Positions 1 to 5,809 are shown, numbered from the stretch's first letter. The stretch: DNA of 6,773 bases from Nitrospira sp. (GCA_025360665.1 JANYBU010000069.1:1-6773); one strand, 5' to 3'. Numbers and translations are program-made. Notes: generated from the sequence alone by a model not told the origin.

Positions 1-68
1 TTCTCAACGACACCCTGGACCCGCTGAAGACCCGTCAAGAGTTCAACTCGTCCCATACGCAGTTTCAT
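1..68 (-). CDS. dnaN: DNA polymerase III beta subunit (sliding clamp), N-terminal fragment
   Basis: Only the first 22 codons are present; the gene runs off the left edge. The translation begins MKLRMGRVELLTGLQRVQGV, which matches the usual N-terminus of the bacterial beta clamp, including the LLxGLQxVQGVVE stretch. The clamp is a ring-shaped dimer that tethers DNA polymerase III to DNA. The start ATG (minus strand, 68-66) has a good purine-rich Shine-Dalgarno (AAGGGGA on the minus strand, around 76-82). The gene lies 25 bp downstream of the dnaA stop on the same strand, the classic dnaA-dnaN order, so co-transcription with dnaA is likely. The call rests on a short stretch of protein but is strongly supported by position. 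Confidence 0.9.
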   Translation of the reverse strand, partial: MKLRMGRVELLTGLQRVQGVVE

Positions 69-93
69 GATCTTTTCCCCTTGGCGCAGCCCC

Positions 94-1461
94 TCACGCT
101 CGCAGGATCTGCTCCTTCAAGCTGTCCAATGTGGCACTCAACGCACTGTCGCTGTTTTTTGCTTTTATGACCTGCTTGCAGGCATGGATGATCGTCGTGT
201 GGTCTTTGCCGCCAAACTGCCGCCCGATCTCGGGATACGAGGAGTCTGTGAGCTCCCGACAGAGATACATCGCGATCTGTCTCGGGTGCACCAGCGTTTT
301 ACTCCGGCGACGGGATTTCAGATCGGCGATCTTCACATGGAAGCGCGCGCCCACCGTTTCCTGAATATCCTCCATCGATACGATCTTTTTCTTGGTGCCG
401 ATCAGATCCCGAAGCACGCTCTTCGCCATCTGCAGCGTAATCGTTTGGCCCGTGAGAGAGGCGTAAGCACCGAGGCGCACCAGGGAACCCTCGAGCTCGC
501 GGATATTGCTCTTCATCGTCGTGGCGAGAAACTGAATAACATCTTCCGGCAATGTGACGCCTTCGTCCTCGGACTTTTTCCGCAAGATGGCAATGCGTGT
601 TTCAACATCCGGCGGCTGGAGATCAGCGATCAGTCCCCATTCAAACCGTGACCGCAGCCGTTCCTCGATATCGGGCATGTCTTTCGGAAAGCGATCGCTC
701 GAGAGGACGAGCTGTTTATGCGCTTCATAGAGGGCATTGAACGTGTGGAAGAATTCCTCCTGCGTGCGTTCCTTGCCCGCCAAGAATTGAATGTCGTCGA
801 TCATCAACATGTCGATGTGACGATACCGCTTCCGCAGATCCATCATTTTGTCGTATCGAATGGAGTTGATGACCTCGTTCGTAAACTGCTCGGTCGTCAA
901 GTAGGCAATACGGAGATCGGTCCGCTCCGCCACATAATTTCCAATGGCATTCAAGAGGTGTGTCTTCCCCAGTCCGGTCTCCCCGTAAATAAAGAGCGGG
1001 TTATAGGCTTTCGCCGGCTGTTCGGCGACCGCCATACAAGCAGCATGGGAAAATTGATTTCCCGCACCCACGACGAAATTCTTGAATGTATACTTTGGGT
1101 TGAGCTGGATTCCCCGTTTCGGACGAGCCCCGGTGTTCTGACGACTGGCTGCTGCAGTACTTGTAATATTCTCAGATTGCCTTGTTGGCTGTTTATGAAA
1201 GATGACGAACGTGATCTTAGTCTCTTCCCCACCTCGGGCAGCAGAGATGGCTTCGGCCAGGAGGGGTCCATAGTGTTGGCTTAACCAGTCGCCAAAGAAC
1301 TTATTCGGGACGCCAAGTTGAGCTGTGGAGTCCTCGATCTGTTCCAGGTGAATCGGTGTAAACCATGTATCATAAACCTGTTTTGGCACTTTTTCTTGGA
1401 TATAAGCCAAGGCAACCTGCCAAATATTTATGATAGTCATAACTTCTGTATCATTCTTCAT
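94..1461 (-). CDS. dnaA: Chromosomal replication initiator protein DnaA
   Basis: DnaA is the AAA+ ATPase that binds DnaA boxes, melts the origin and loads the helicase. At 455 residues it has the normal length. Domain I is at about 8-85 (IWQVALAYIQEKVP and the DTWFTPI stretch), followed by a short variable linker to about 118. The AAA+ core has Walker A GETGLGKTH (160-168), Walker B MLMIDDIQF (218-226), the SRFEWGL box with the likely arginine finger R272, and sensor 2 SNIRELEGSL (318-327). The C-terminal DNA-binding domain carries the DnaA signature GGKDHTTIIHACK (417-429). No key residue is missing. Neither start has a clear Shine-Dalgarno. Met8 (ATG at 1440-1438) would give 448 residues and place the domain I tryptophan at the usual distance from the start, so it is a real alternative. 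DnaA-box-like sites directly upstream suggest autoregulation. dnaN follows after 25 bp. Confidence 0.98.
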   Translation of the reverse strand: MKNDTEVMTIINIWQVALAYIQEKVPKQVYDTWFTPIHLEQIEDSTAQLGVPNKFFGDWLSQHYGPLLAEAISAARGGEETKITFVIFHKQPTRQSENITSTAAASRQNTGARPKRGIQLNPKYTFKNFVVGAGNQFSHAACMAVAEQPAKAYNPLFIYGETGLGKTHLLNAIGNYVAERTDLRIAYLTTEQFTNEVINSIRYDKMMDLRKRYRHIDMLMIDDIQFLAGKERTQEEFFHTFNALYEAHKQLVLSSDRFPKDMPDIEERLRSRFEWGLIADLQPPDVETRIAILRKKSEDEGVTLPEDVIQFLATTMKSNIRELEGSLVRLGAYASLTGQTITLQMAKSVLRDLIGTKKKIVSMEDIQETVGARFHVKIADLKSRRRSKTLVHPRQIAMYLCRELTDSSYPEIGRQFGGKDHTTIIHACKQVIKAKNSDSALSATLDSLKEQILRA

Positions 1462-1469
1462 ACACAGAC

Positions 1470-1489
1470 TTATTCACACCTGTTGATAA
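1470..1489. promoter_or_regulatory. Inverted pair of DnaA boxes
   Basis: TTATTCACA (plus strand, 1470-1478) and TTATCAACA (minus strand, 1489-1481) face each other with a 2-bp spacer, and each differs from the consensus TTATCCACA at one position. The pair starts 8 bp upstream of the annotated dnaA start codon (29 bp from the Met8 start). DnaA bound here could repress dnaA or take part in origin assembly. Confidence 0.75.
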
Positions 1490-1520
1490 CCTGGTTCTTC
1501 TTACAGTCTTCCTTTTATAA

Positions 1521-1538
1521 GTCTGATCATTATCAGAC
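1521..1538. repeat. Perfect inverted repeat upstream of dnaA
   Basis: GTCTGAT (1521-1527) and ATCAGAC (1532-1538) form 7-bp perfect arms around a 4-bp centre. The arms extend to TAAG and CTTA flanks if one extra C on the right is allowed. It lies in an AT-rich patch 60 bp upstream of dnaA, between the strong DnaA-box pair and the weaker boxes. Neither side is followed by a proper T-run for a terminator, so a protein-binding site or a structural origin element is more likely. Confidence 0.55.
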
Positions 1539-1569
1539 CTTAAAAAGAGCCATACTAATAGCCCTACCG

Positions 1570-1616
1570 TAATCTCCACAGATTATGGACTCTGCATGCA
1601 AGGGTTACCCAGAGTC
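1570..1616. repeat. Two adjacent dyads in the candidate origin
   Basis: The first dyad has TAATC (1570-1574) and GATTA (1581-1585) around TCCACA, the core of a 7/9 DnaA box (1572-1580). The second has GACTCTG (1588-1594) and CAGAGTC (1610-1616) around a 15-bp loop whose right part contains the small palindrome GGGTTACCC (1602-1610). All arms are perfect matches. Their function is unknown. Confidence 0.45.
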
Positions 1617-1679
1617 AATCCCCAATTCCCTCCACAAAGATAGCGCTCTAGGGAGCCTGGAATTTCAACTACTTTATCT

Positions 1680-1697
1680 CAATCCACAATATCCACT
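1680..1697 (+). promoter_or_regulatory. Two weak tandem DnaA-box-like sites
   Basis: CAATCCACA (1680-1688) is immediately followed by ATATCCACT (1689-1697). Each matches TTATCCACA at 7 of 9 positions, in the same orientation. Single 7/9 matches are expected by chance; the direct adjacency and the presence of strong boxes 200 bp away are what make them worth listing. Confidence 0.35.
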
Positions 1698-1773
1698 GAA
1701 CCTACTCTTACTCCGACTACGACGACGATATCTTTCTAACACATAATATTTCGGAGAAGAGCCGGCAATATGT

Positions 1774-2013
1774 CTATATAACAATGACGTGTTCCGATGA
1801 GAAAATTTTCCCGACAAGATCGTCATATGTCATCGTTGGAGGTAAACAACCAACTGCCATTCCCTTAGCAGCAACCACAACTCCCTTCACAGAAGAAGCT
1901 ATCGATGTTGCTTCCTCAATGAGGACAATTTCCATATCCATATCACTGGCTCGAAAGAGCGATGAAGAGACATGGTCTGGGTCTTGTCGAATAAGATAAA
2001 GCGTCGTGCCCAT
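1774..2013 (-). CDS. TusB/DsrH-like sulfur relay protein
   Basis: This 79-residue protein resembles TusB/DsrH, the smallest subunit of the TusBCD/DsrEFH hexamer that passes persulfide sulfur. The N-terminus (TLYLIRQDPDHVSSSL) and the C-terminus (MTYDDLVGKIFSSEHVIVI) line up with the start and the IDYTDFVRLTVKH-like end of E. coli TusB. It is shorter than E. coli TusB (about 95 residues). The cysteine that some DsrH proteins carry near the N-terminus is absent; the only cysteine is C56. The start ATG has AGGTG 4-5 bases upstream. It is the last gene of the trio, 18 bp after the tusC-like stop, in the same order as E. coli tusDCB. The family call is fairly sure, mainly from context; the choice between a Tus role (tRNA thiolation) and a Dsr role (sulfur metabolism) is open. 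Confidence 0.75.
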   Translation of the reverse strand: MGTTLYLIRQDPDHVSSSLFRASDMDMEIVLIEEATSIASSVKGVVVAAKGMAVGCLPPTMTYDDLVGKIFSSEHVIVI

Positions 2014-2031
2014 ACAACACCTATAGATCTC

Positions 2032-2373
2032 TTAAAAAATGAGACTTCTGTCAACCCTTCGAATGAACTGTCTGATTTCATCTTCTGTTTGAGTCGTCAC
2101 AGAAAAACTATCAGACCAGGCATCCATCGCCGTTCCTGGCTCGACAATAAAGGGGACAGATAAGTGTTTAAAGGAAGGAAGATATTTTTCAAGAATATCG
2201 ACATCGACGATCGCTTCTGTGTCCTTCATTAAGAGAAGAGGAGAGCAACCTAGGAGGATGACGGTCGTCTCATGATCCCCGGCACAAAGTCCGAGCGCAA
2301 TACGAAGTGCTTCAACAGGACGAGCTGTCACAGAAGGATCTTCTGAAATCACCACAGCGATACGCTTAGACAT
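2032..2373 (-). CDS. TusC/DsrF-like sulfur relay protein
   Basis: This 113-residue protein belongs to the DsrE/F fold family. Its opening (KRIAVVISEDPSV) closely parallels that of E. coli TusC (KRIAFVFSTAP). It is followed by the EALRIALGLCAGDHETTVILL helix-strand unit, a DILEKYLPSFKHL segment matching the YIATFKLL region, and a C-terminal RRVDRSLIF resembling the TusC ending. In the TusBCD hexamer TusC is a structural partner. The region where E. coli TusC has the WVCAASL cysteine here reads VEPGTAMDAW, so that cysteine is absent; the only cysteines are C30 and C43. The gene starts 29 bp after the tusD-like stop and ends 18 bp before the tusB-like start. No clear Shine-Dalgarno is visible. 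Confidence in the family is good; in the specific subunit role it is moderate. Confidence 0.8.
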   Translation of the reverse strand: MSKRIAVVISEDPSVTARPVEALRIALGLCAGDHETTVILLGCSPLLLMKDTEAIVDVDILEKYLPSFKHLSVPFIVEPGTAMDAWSDSFSVTTQTEDEIRQFIRRVDRSLIF

Positions 2374-2402
2374 AAAAAACCAACTGTAGTGAGAACTACT
2401 TC

Positions 2403-2723
2403 TTATGTAAATGCGAGAAAGCGATCACAACCCTCAATAATTCCAGACAGCACAACCAGCCCCGACAAAGAAACCCTCGAATCGACAGTGGTAGTTAGAA
2501 CACCATGTTGTTGACAGCCATAGGCACAGACAGACATCTTCACACCAGCATCAATTAAATCAAGATAGCGTTGATCCACAACCGTCTTTACCCCTTCATC
2601 AATGAGATAGAGATAGACCTCAACTCCCCGGCTTAAGGCAGCCTGAGCCAGATGGACAACAGTCTCAACACTGGGATGAGAAGGGGGTGTGGATAACAAG
2701 AGGCCCAGCTTAAGATCCGCCAT
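2403..2723 (-). CDS. TusD/DsrE-like sulfur relay protein (active-cysteine subunit)
   Basis: This 106-residue protein is the likely sulfur-carrying member of the trio. The stretch MSVCAYGCQQHGV (63-75) aligns with the E. coli TusD segment NICVAAALRRGV, so C66 corresponds to the TusD persulfide cysteine (C78). The C-terminal SLSGLVVLSGIIEGCDRFL aligns with the TusD ending TLSGLGALAEASLTCDRVV. A second cysteine, C70, sits four residues after the active one. The protein is shorter than E. coli TusD (128 residues). An in-frame TTG at 2735-2733 would add four residues, but neither start has a Shine-Dalgarno, so I chose the ATG at 2723. It is the first gene of a tusD-tusC-tusB-like operon, 104 bp downstream of hisS on the same strand. 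TusA, TusE and MnmA partners are not in the window. Confidence 0.85.
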   Translation of the reverse strand: MADLKLGLLLSTPPSHPSVETVVHLAQAALSRGVEVYLYLIDEGVKTVVDQRYLDLIDAGVKMSVCAYGCQQHGVLTTTVDSRVSLSGLVVLSGIIEGCDRFLAFT

Positions 2724-2779
2724 AATTATTAACAAAAGAAGTTAATATAATCAAATACTTATGAATTATATTATGATCG

Positions 2780-2808
2780 AGCCTACGAGGTTTTCAGCGC
2801 AAAGTCAA
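2780..2808 (-). promoter_or_regulatory. Possible sigma70-type promoter for the tusDCB-like operon
   Basis: On the minus strand TTGACT (2808-2803) is separated by 17 bp from TAGGCT (2785-2780). The -35 is strong (5/6) and the -10 weak (3/6). A better -10-like TATAAT lies nearer the gene (2770-2765) but has no matching -35 at 16-18 bp. The whole 2736-2827 gap is AT-rich, so either could be used, or the operon may be read from hisS. Confidence 0.4.
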
Positions 2809-2827
2809 TATCAAAAAATTGGAATTT

Positions 2828-4093
2828 TTATGAATGGAATATACGAGTTTTAAGAAGGGAGGCGAGACCTACTAGAGGGAGTTCCTCTTGAGCTTTTGAC
2901 TCGAGGTTACGGAGAATGACGGAGCCACGACCAGCCTCATCATCACCTAGGAGAATAGCGTAACGGCACTTCGAGCGATCAGCTTGACGAAGATGGGCTT
3001 TGAGCGTGGTGGCACGATAGTCACATTGGGCGGACAGTCCGACTCCGCGGAGTTCGTCCAGAAGCACAAGCCCAAGCTTAGTTCCTTTCTCTCCGAAGGC
3101 CGCGACATAGTAGAGACATTCGTGTAGCGAGGACGATGATACCTCTGGGAGCATCAATGACATACGCTCAAGTCCAATCGCGAATCCTACGGCCGGAACA
3201 GAGGGACCGCCGAGCGTTTCTACTAAGCCGTCGTAGCGCCCACCGGCGCCTACCGCGTTCTGAGCTCCTAAATGAGTCGACGTAATTTCAAAACTTGTCA
3301 AACAATAGTAGTCGAGCCCCCGCACCAACCGGGGATTGAGTTGATAGGGGACTCCGATGGCCACGAGACCTGTGAGGACCTGGTCAAAATGTGTACGGGC
3401 TTCAGGAGAGAGATGGTCCGTCAGTTTAGGCGCTGACTCAGTCGCAGCTCGACAGTCCGGGACCTTACAATCCAGCACCCGCAAAGGATTTGTCTCCATG
3501 CGGCGTCGACAGTTGGCACAGAGGTGGGATTCCTGCTGTGAGAGGAACGAGCGCAAGAGAGGTTTGTAAGCAGCACGGTCGCCGGAGCTTCCCAGGCTAT
3601 TGATTTCGAGTGTCAGGTCGGGCAGGGCCAGATCCGATAGCAGGCGCCACAGCAGCGCAATGACCTCGACGTCTGCGCGAGGGTCCGAGGTGCCAAAGGA
3701 TTCGACTCCGAATTGATGGAACTGCCGGAGGCGCCCCGCCTGCGGCCGCTCGTGGCGGAACATCGGACCAAGATAGAAATATTTCTGCGGGAGAGGATCA
3801 GCTGCCCGATTGTGCTCGATGAAGGCGCGGACCGTGCCGGCCGTGCCTTCCGGGCGCAAGGTCAGCGAGGTCCCGTCCCGGTCGGGAAAGGTGTACATCT
3901 CCTTCTCGACGATGTCCGTCGCCGCCCCGATACTCCGGGCAAAGAGCGCGGTGAGCTCGAAGATGGGGATGCGGATCTCCTGATACCCATAACAGAGGGC
4001 CCAGCGCCTCGCTGCATCCTCAATGAGACGCCACCGAGGCGTCTCCTCCGGAAGGATATCCTTGACGCCCTTGATGCCTTTAATCGTGTCCAT
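2828..4093 (-). CDS. hisS: Histidine--tRNA ligase (HisRS)
   Basis: HisRS attaches histidine to tRNA-His in the cytoplasm using ATP. The 421-residue length is typical of the bacterial enzyme. The class II catalytic core is complete: the N-terminal GIKGVKDILPEE (6-17), LRPEGTAGTVRA (79-90), motif 2 around YLGPMFRHERPQAGR (107-121), the histidine-specific loop RGLDYYCLTSFE (258-269), GGRYDGL (284-290) and motif 3 GFAIGLERM (303-311). The anticodon-binding domain spans about 327-421, with the usual LGDDEAGRGSVILRNLES segment (382-399). The insertion domain carries four cysteines (C192, C195, C209, C214), an arrangement seen in many HisRS proteins. The start has no clear Shine-Dalgarno but is about 22 bases downstream of the predicted transcription start of a good promoter. 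The tusD-like gene follows on the same strand. Confidence 0.98.
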   Translation of the reverse strand: MDTIKGIKGVKDILPEETPRWRLIEDAARRWALCYGYQEIRIPIFELTALFARSIGAATDIVEKEMYTFPDRDGTSLTLRPEGTAGTVRAFIEHNRAADPLPQKYFYLGPMFRHERPQAGRLRQFHQFGVESFGTSDPRADVEVIALLWRLLSDLALPDLTLEINSLGSSGDRAAYKPLLRSFLSQQESHLCANCRRRMETNPLRVLDCKVPDCRAATESAPKLTDHLSPEARTHFDQVLTGLVAIGVPYQLNPRLVRGLDYYCLTSFEITSTHLGAQNAVGAGGRYDGLVETLGGPSVPAVGFAIGLERMSLMLPEVSSSSLHECLYYVAAFGEKGTKLGLVLLDELRGVGLSAQCDYRATTLKAHLRQADRSKCRYAILLGDDEAGRGSVILRNLESKAQEELPLVGLASLLKTRIFHS

Positions 4094-4121
4094 ATTCAGA
4101 GACCATCGCGAAAGATTCGGG

Positions 4122-4150
4122 ACTATAGCGACGGGTTGTAGTCAAGTCAA
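4122..4150 (-). promoter_or_regulatory. Sigma70-type promoter for hisS
   Basis: On the minus strand TTGACT (4150-4145) is followed after exactly 17 bp by TATAGT (4127-4122). Both hexamers match the consensus at 5 of 6 positions. The -10 lies 28 bp upstream of the hisS ATG, which predicts a short leader of about 22 bases. This is too short for a T-box or attenuator hairpin. Confidence 0.75.
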
Positions 4151-4167
4151 CGAAGGCTGAAGGTGGT

Positions 4168-4240
4168 CGTACGTTGCCCGTGAAGTGTCGTTCGCAAGAC
4201 AGCACGTTCGGAGATTCTGCCGCTTCACGAACGACGTACG
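4168..4240. repeat. Imperfect 18-bp inverted repeat between divergent promoters
   Basis: The left arm 4168-4185 (CGTACGTTGCCCGTGAAG) and the right arm 4223-4240 (CTTCACGAACGACGTACG) match as reverse complements at 15 of 18 positions, with 37 bp between them. Five CGWWCG hexamers (starting at 4168, 4189, 4205, 4228 and 4235) lie within these 73 bp. The repeat sits between the hisS and thyX-like promoters, so a regulator-binding site or the remains of a mobile or structural element are both possible. Confidence 0.55.
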
Positions 4241-4260
4241 TCAAGGGACGCCGCGCCTTC

Positions 4261-4289
4261 TTGCGCCGACTGGCGCGCGGGCGTATAGT
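4261..4289 (+). promoter_or_regulatory. Probable promoter for the ThyX-like gene
   Basis: TTGCGC (4261-4266) is separated by 17 bp from TATAGT (4284-4289). The -10 is good (5/6) and identical to the hisS -10; the -35 keeps only TTG. The predicted leader is about 26 bases. Confidence 0.5.
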
Positions 4290-4310
4290 TCGCGGCCTAT
4301 CTGCCGTTTC

Positions 4311-4317
4311 GGGGAGG
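4311..4317 (+). promoter_or_regulatory. Strong ribosome binding site for the ThyX-like gene
   Basis: GGGGAGG ends 4 bases before the ATG at 4322. This fixes the start and is the strongest Shine-Dalgarno of any complete gene in the window. Confidence 0.8.
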
Positions 4318-4321
4318 CTTC

Positions 4322-5809
4322 ATGAGTATAGATCAACCAACCCGCCGCGTCATCGCGCTCGCACCGATGCCGCCCGAGAAATCCGCCTACGCCTTGGCCC
4401 GTTACAGCCGTTCGCCCGACTCGATCGAGAGCAGCCTCCGCTGGGTGCATGGACATTCTTCTGAAAAGTTCTGGGATCAGTTCTACTTCGATTATGGCCA
4501 TGCCTCGATCGCCGATTTGGGCCATGTCATCATCTGTTTCGAAGACATTTCCGAACTCGCCGCGATTCGACTCGAAGACGAGCCCTTGTGGGATGGCCAG
4601 GCGAAATCGAGCCGGTATCAGAACTTTGCGTCCGGCGGATGGTTCGTGCCGGATTCCATTCGAGGGTCGGAGACAGAAGGCACCTACCACGGCATTCTCC
4701 GCAGCCTTGCCGAGATCTATCGCCTGTTACACCAACCCTTGACCCAATTTATTTCGGAGCGCGAGCCGTGTCCCGAATCGATGAAACCAGCCGATTACCA
4801 ACGGACGATTGCCGCGCGCGCATTCGATGTGACGCGGTATCTCCTGCCTCTCGCGGCCAGAACAAACGTCGGGCAAGTCGTCAGCATCAGGACACTGGAG
4901 AAGCAAATCACCAGACTGTTGTCGTCACAGCTACCAGAATTGCGCTCGATCGGAGAGGAGCTCAAGGATGCCTGCAAACGGTCACCGGTAAACCTCTGGG
5001 GCGAGCTGTGTGGTCAGCCAGCCGGACCACATGAACCCCTCGCGCCGACACTCGCGCGCCATGCCAAGTCGAACGACTATCAAGCCTCGGTCTACCAGAA
5101 CCTCGCCAGGTACGCGAAGGACGCACTCCGGGGAACCGGATTGGATCAACCGACGTCCTGGGGTATGCCGGAGCCGGTAGACCTCCTCGACCCCCACGAT
5201 CCATTGGACGAAATCGTCACCACCTTGCTGTACCGTGTCTCCCACGCGCCCTATAGGAACCTCCTCGCGGTCGTCCGCACCTGGACAGAGAAACAAAAGC
5301 AGGAGGCCGTCGACGTAGCGATGAACGCACGAGGACCGTACGACGAACTCATCAAAGAATTCCGCAGCGGCTACGCCTTCACGTTCGATGTGCTGATGGA
5401 CATCGGAGGCTGGCGCGACATGCATCGGCACCGGCGTTGTCAGCAGATTCAACAGAACTTTACGACAGTGCATGGATATGAAGTCCCACCGCCGCTTGTG
5501 CAAGCAGGATTGGATCAGGAGTATCGACAGGCGATGGACGCGGTCCGTTCGGACATCGAGCAGCTGAAGAAAACGAGCGCAGAGGGATCGCTCTATGCGA
5601 CACCGTTCGGCTTCAAAGTGCGTTGCCTGTTCAAGATGGACTATGCCGAGGCCGAGTACATCGCGCGAATCCGTTCCGGTGTGAAAGGTCACTGGTCGTA
5701 TCGGACCATTGCCTGGTTGATGAAACAAAAACTTGCGGCGCGCTATCCCGCACTCGGGGACCGCATTCAGGCGACCTCGCCGGACGTGGAGGACACCCTC
5801 ACCAGATAG
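4322..5809 (+). CDS. Tandem ThyX-domain protein (FAD-dependent thymidylate synthase-like)
   Basis: ThyX makes dTMP from dUMP with FAD and methylene-tetrahydrofolate, is usually 200-300 residues long and works as a homotetramer. This 495-residue protein appears to hold two ThyX-like halves. Half 1 (about 20-220) has YGHASIADLGHV (58-69), DISELAAIR (75-83), SSRY (96-99) and RYLLPLAARTNVGQVVSIRTL (from 172). Half 2 (about 300-475) has FDVLMDIGGWRDMHRHR (355-371), followed by YATPFGFKVR (425-434) and a matching C-terminal helix region. The ThyX signature is RHRxxSxNExSxRY: half 1 keeps SxRY but has PED or similar where RHR should be, while half 2 keeps RHR (369-371) but reads QQIQQNF where SxNExSxRY should be. 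Annotation pipelines would probably call it thymidylate synthase, but activity is uncertain. It has its own promoter and a strong ribosome site; a TPR gene follows after 18 bp. Confidence 0.85.
   Translation: MSIDQPTRRVIALAPMPPEKSAYALARYSRSPDSIESSLRWVHGHSSEKFWDQFYFDYGHASIADLGHVIICFEDISELAAIRLEDEPLWDGQAKSSRYQNFASGGWFVPDSIRGSETEGTYHGILRSLAEIYRLLHQPLTQFISEREPCPESMKPADYQRTIAARAFDVTRYLLPLAARTNVGQVVSIRTLEKQITRLLSSQLPELRSIGEELKDACKRSPVNLWGELCGQPAGPHEPLAPTLARHAKSNDYQASVYQNLARYAKDALRGTGLDQPTSWGMPEPVDLLDPHDPLDEIVTTLLYRVSHAPYRNLLAVVRTWTEKQKQEAVDVAMNARGPYDELIKEFRSGYAFTFDVLMDIGGWRDMHRHRRCQQIQQNFTTVHGYEVPPPLVQAGLDQEYRQAMDAVRSDIEQLKKTSAEGSLYATPFGFKVRCLFKMDYAEAEYIARIRSGVKGHWSYRTIAWLMKQKLAARYPALGDRIQATSPDVEDTLTR

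Larger units (their letters stand above)
1462..1773. other. Gene-free region upstream of dnaA; candidate replication origin (oriC) and dnaA control region
   Basis: No convincing coding sequence lies in these 312 bp between the tusB-like gene and dnaA. The region holds an inverted pair of 8/9 DnaA boxes beside the dnaA start, weaker same-strand matches to TTATCCACA ending at 1580, 1688 and 1697, an AT-rich patch at about 1511-1560 that could serve for unwinding, and several dyads. It must also hold any dedicated dnaA promoter, but I found no minus-strand -35/-10 pair with good spacing. Bacterial origins commonly lie next to dnaA, either upstream or in the dnaA-dnaN gap; here that gap is only 25 bp, so the upstream side is the better candidate. 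Whether it is the functional origin or only the dnaA control region cannot be decided from sequence. Confidence 0.55.

Noticed and set aside
67..1284. Two plus-strand open frames (67-651 and 718-1284) opposite dnaA
   Set aside because: Both lie fully inside dnaA on the opposite strand and show no family resemblance; dnaA is certain here.
1551..1568. DnaA-trio element (TAG/TAA-type repeats) at CTATTAGTATGG on the minus strand
   Set aside because: At most three trios fit loosely and there is no strong DnaA box plus GC-rich spacer placed correctly beside them; too weak to call.
1784..2163. Plus-strand frames of 71 and 63 codons opposite the tusB/tusC-like genes
   Set aside because: The minus-strand reading gives proteins that match the Tus family in the expected gene order; the plus-strand readings do not resemble anything.
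2814..2829. AAAAATT-GG-AATTTTT dyad at the hisS stop as a terminator
   Set aside because: The stem is only A/T pairs with a 2-base centre, so it would not form a stable intrinsic terminator hairpin, and it overlaps the stop codon.
4094..4121. T-box or leader attenuator controlling hisS
   Set aside because: The predicted hisS leader is only about 22 bases, and no specifier loop, T-box sequence or terminator hairpin is visible between the promoter and the ATG.
4241..4690. Minus-strand frame of 149 codons across the ThyX-like start
   Set aside because: It overlaps a promoter, a strong ribosome site and the recognisable first ThyX-like half; the translation has no recognisable domain.
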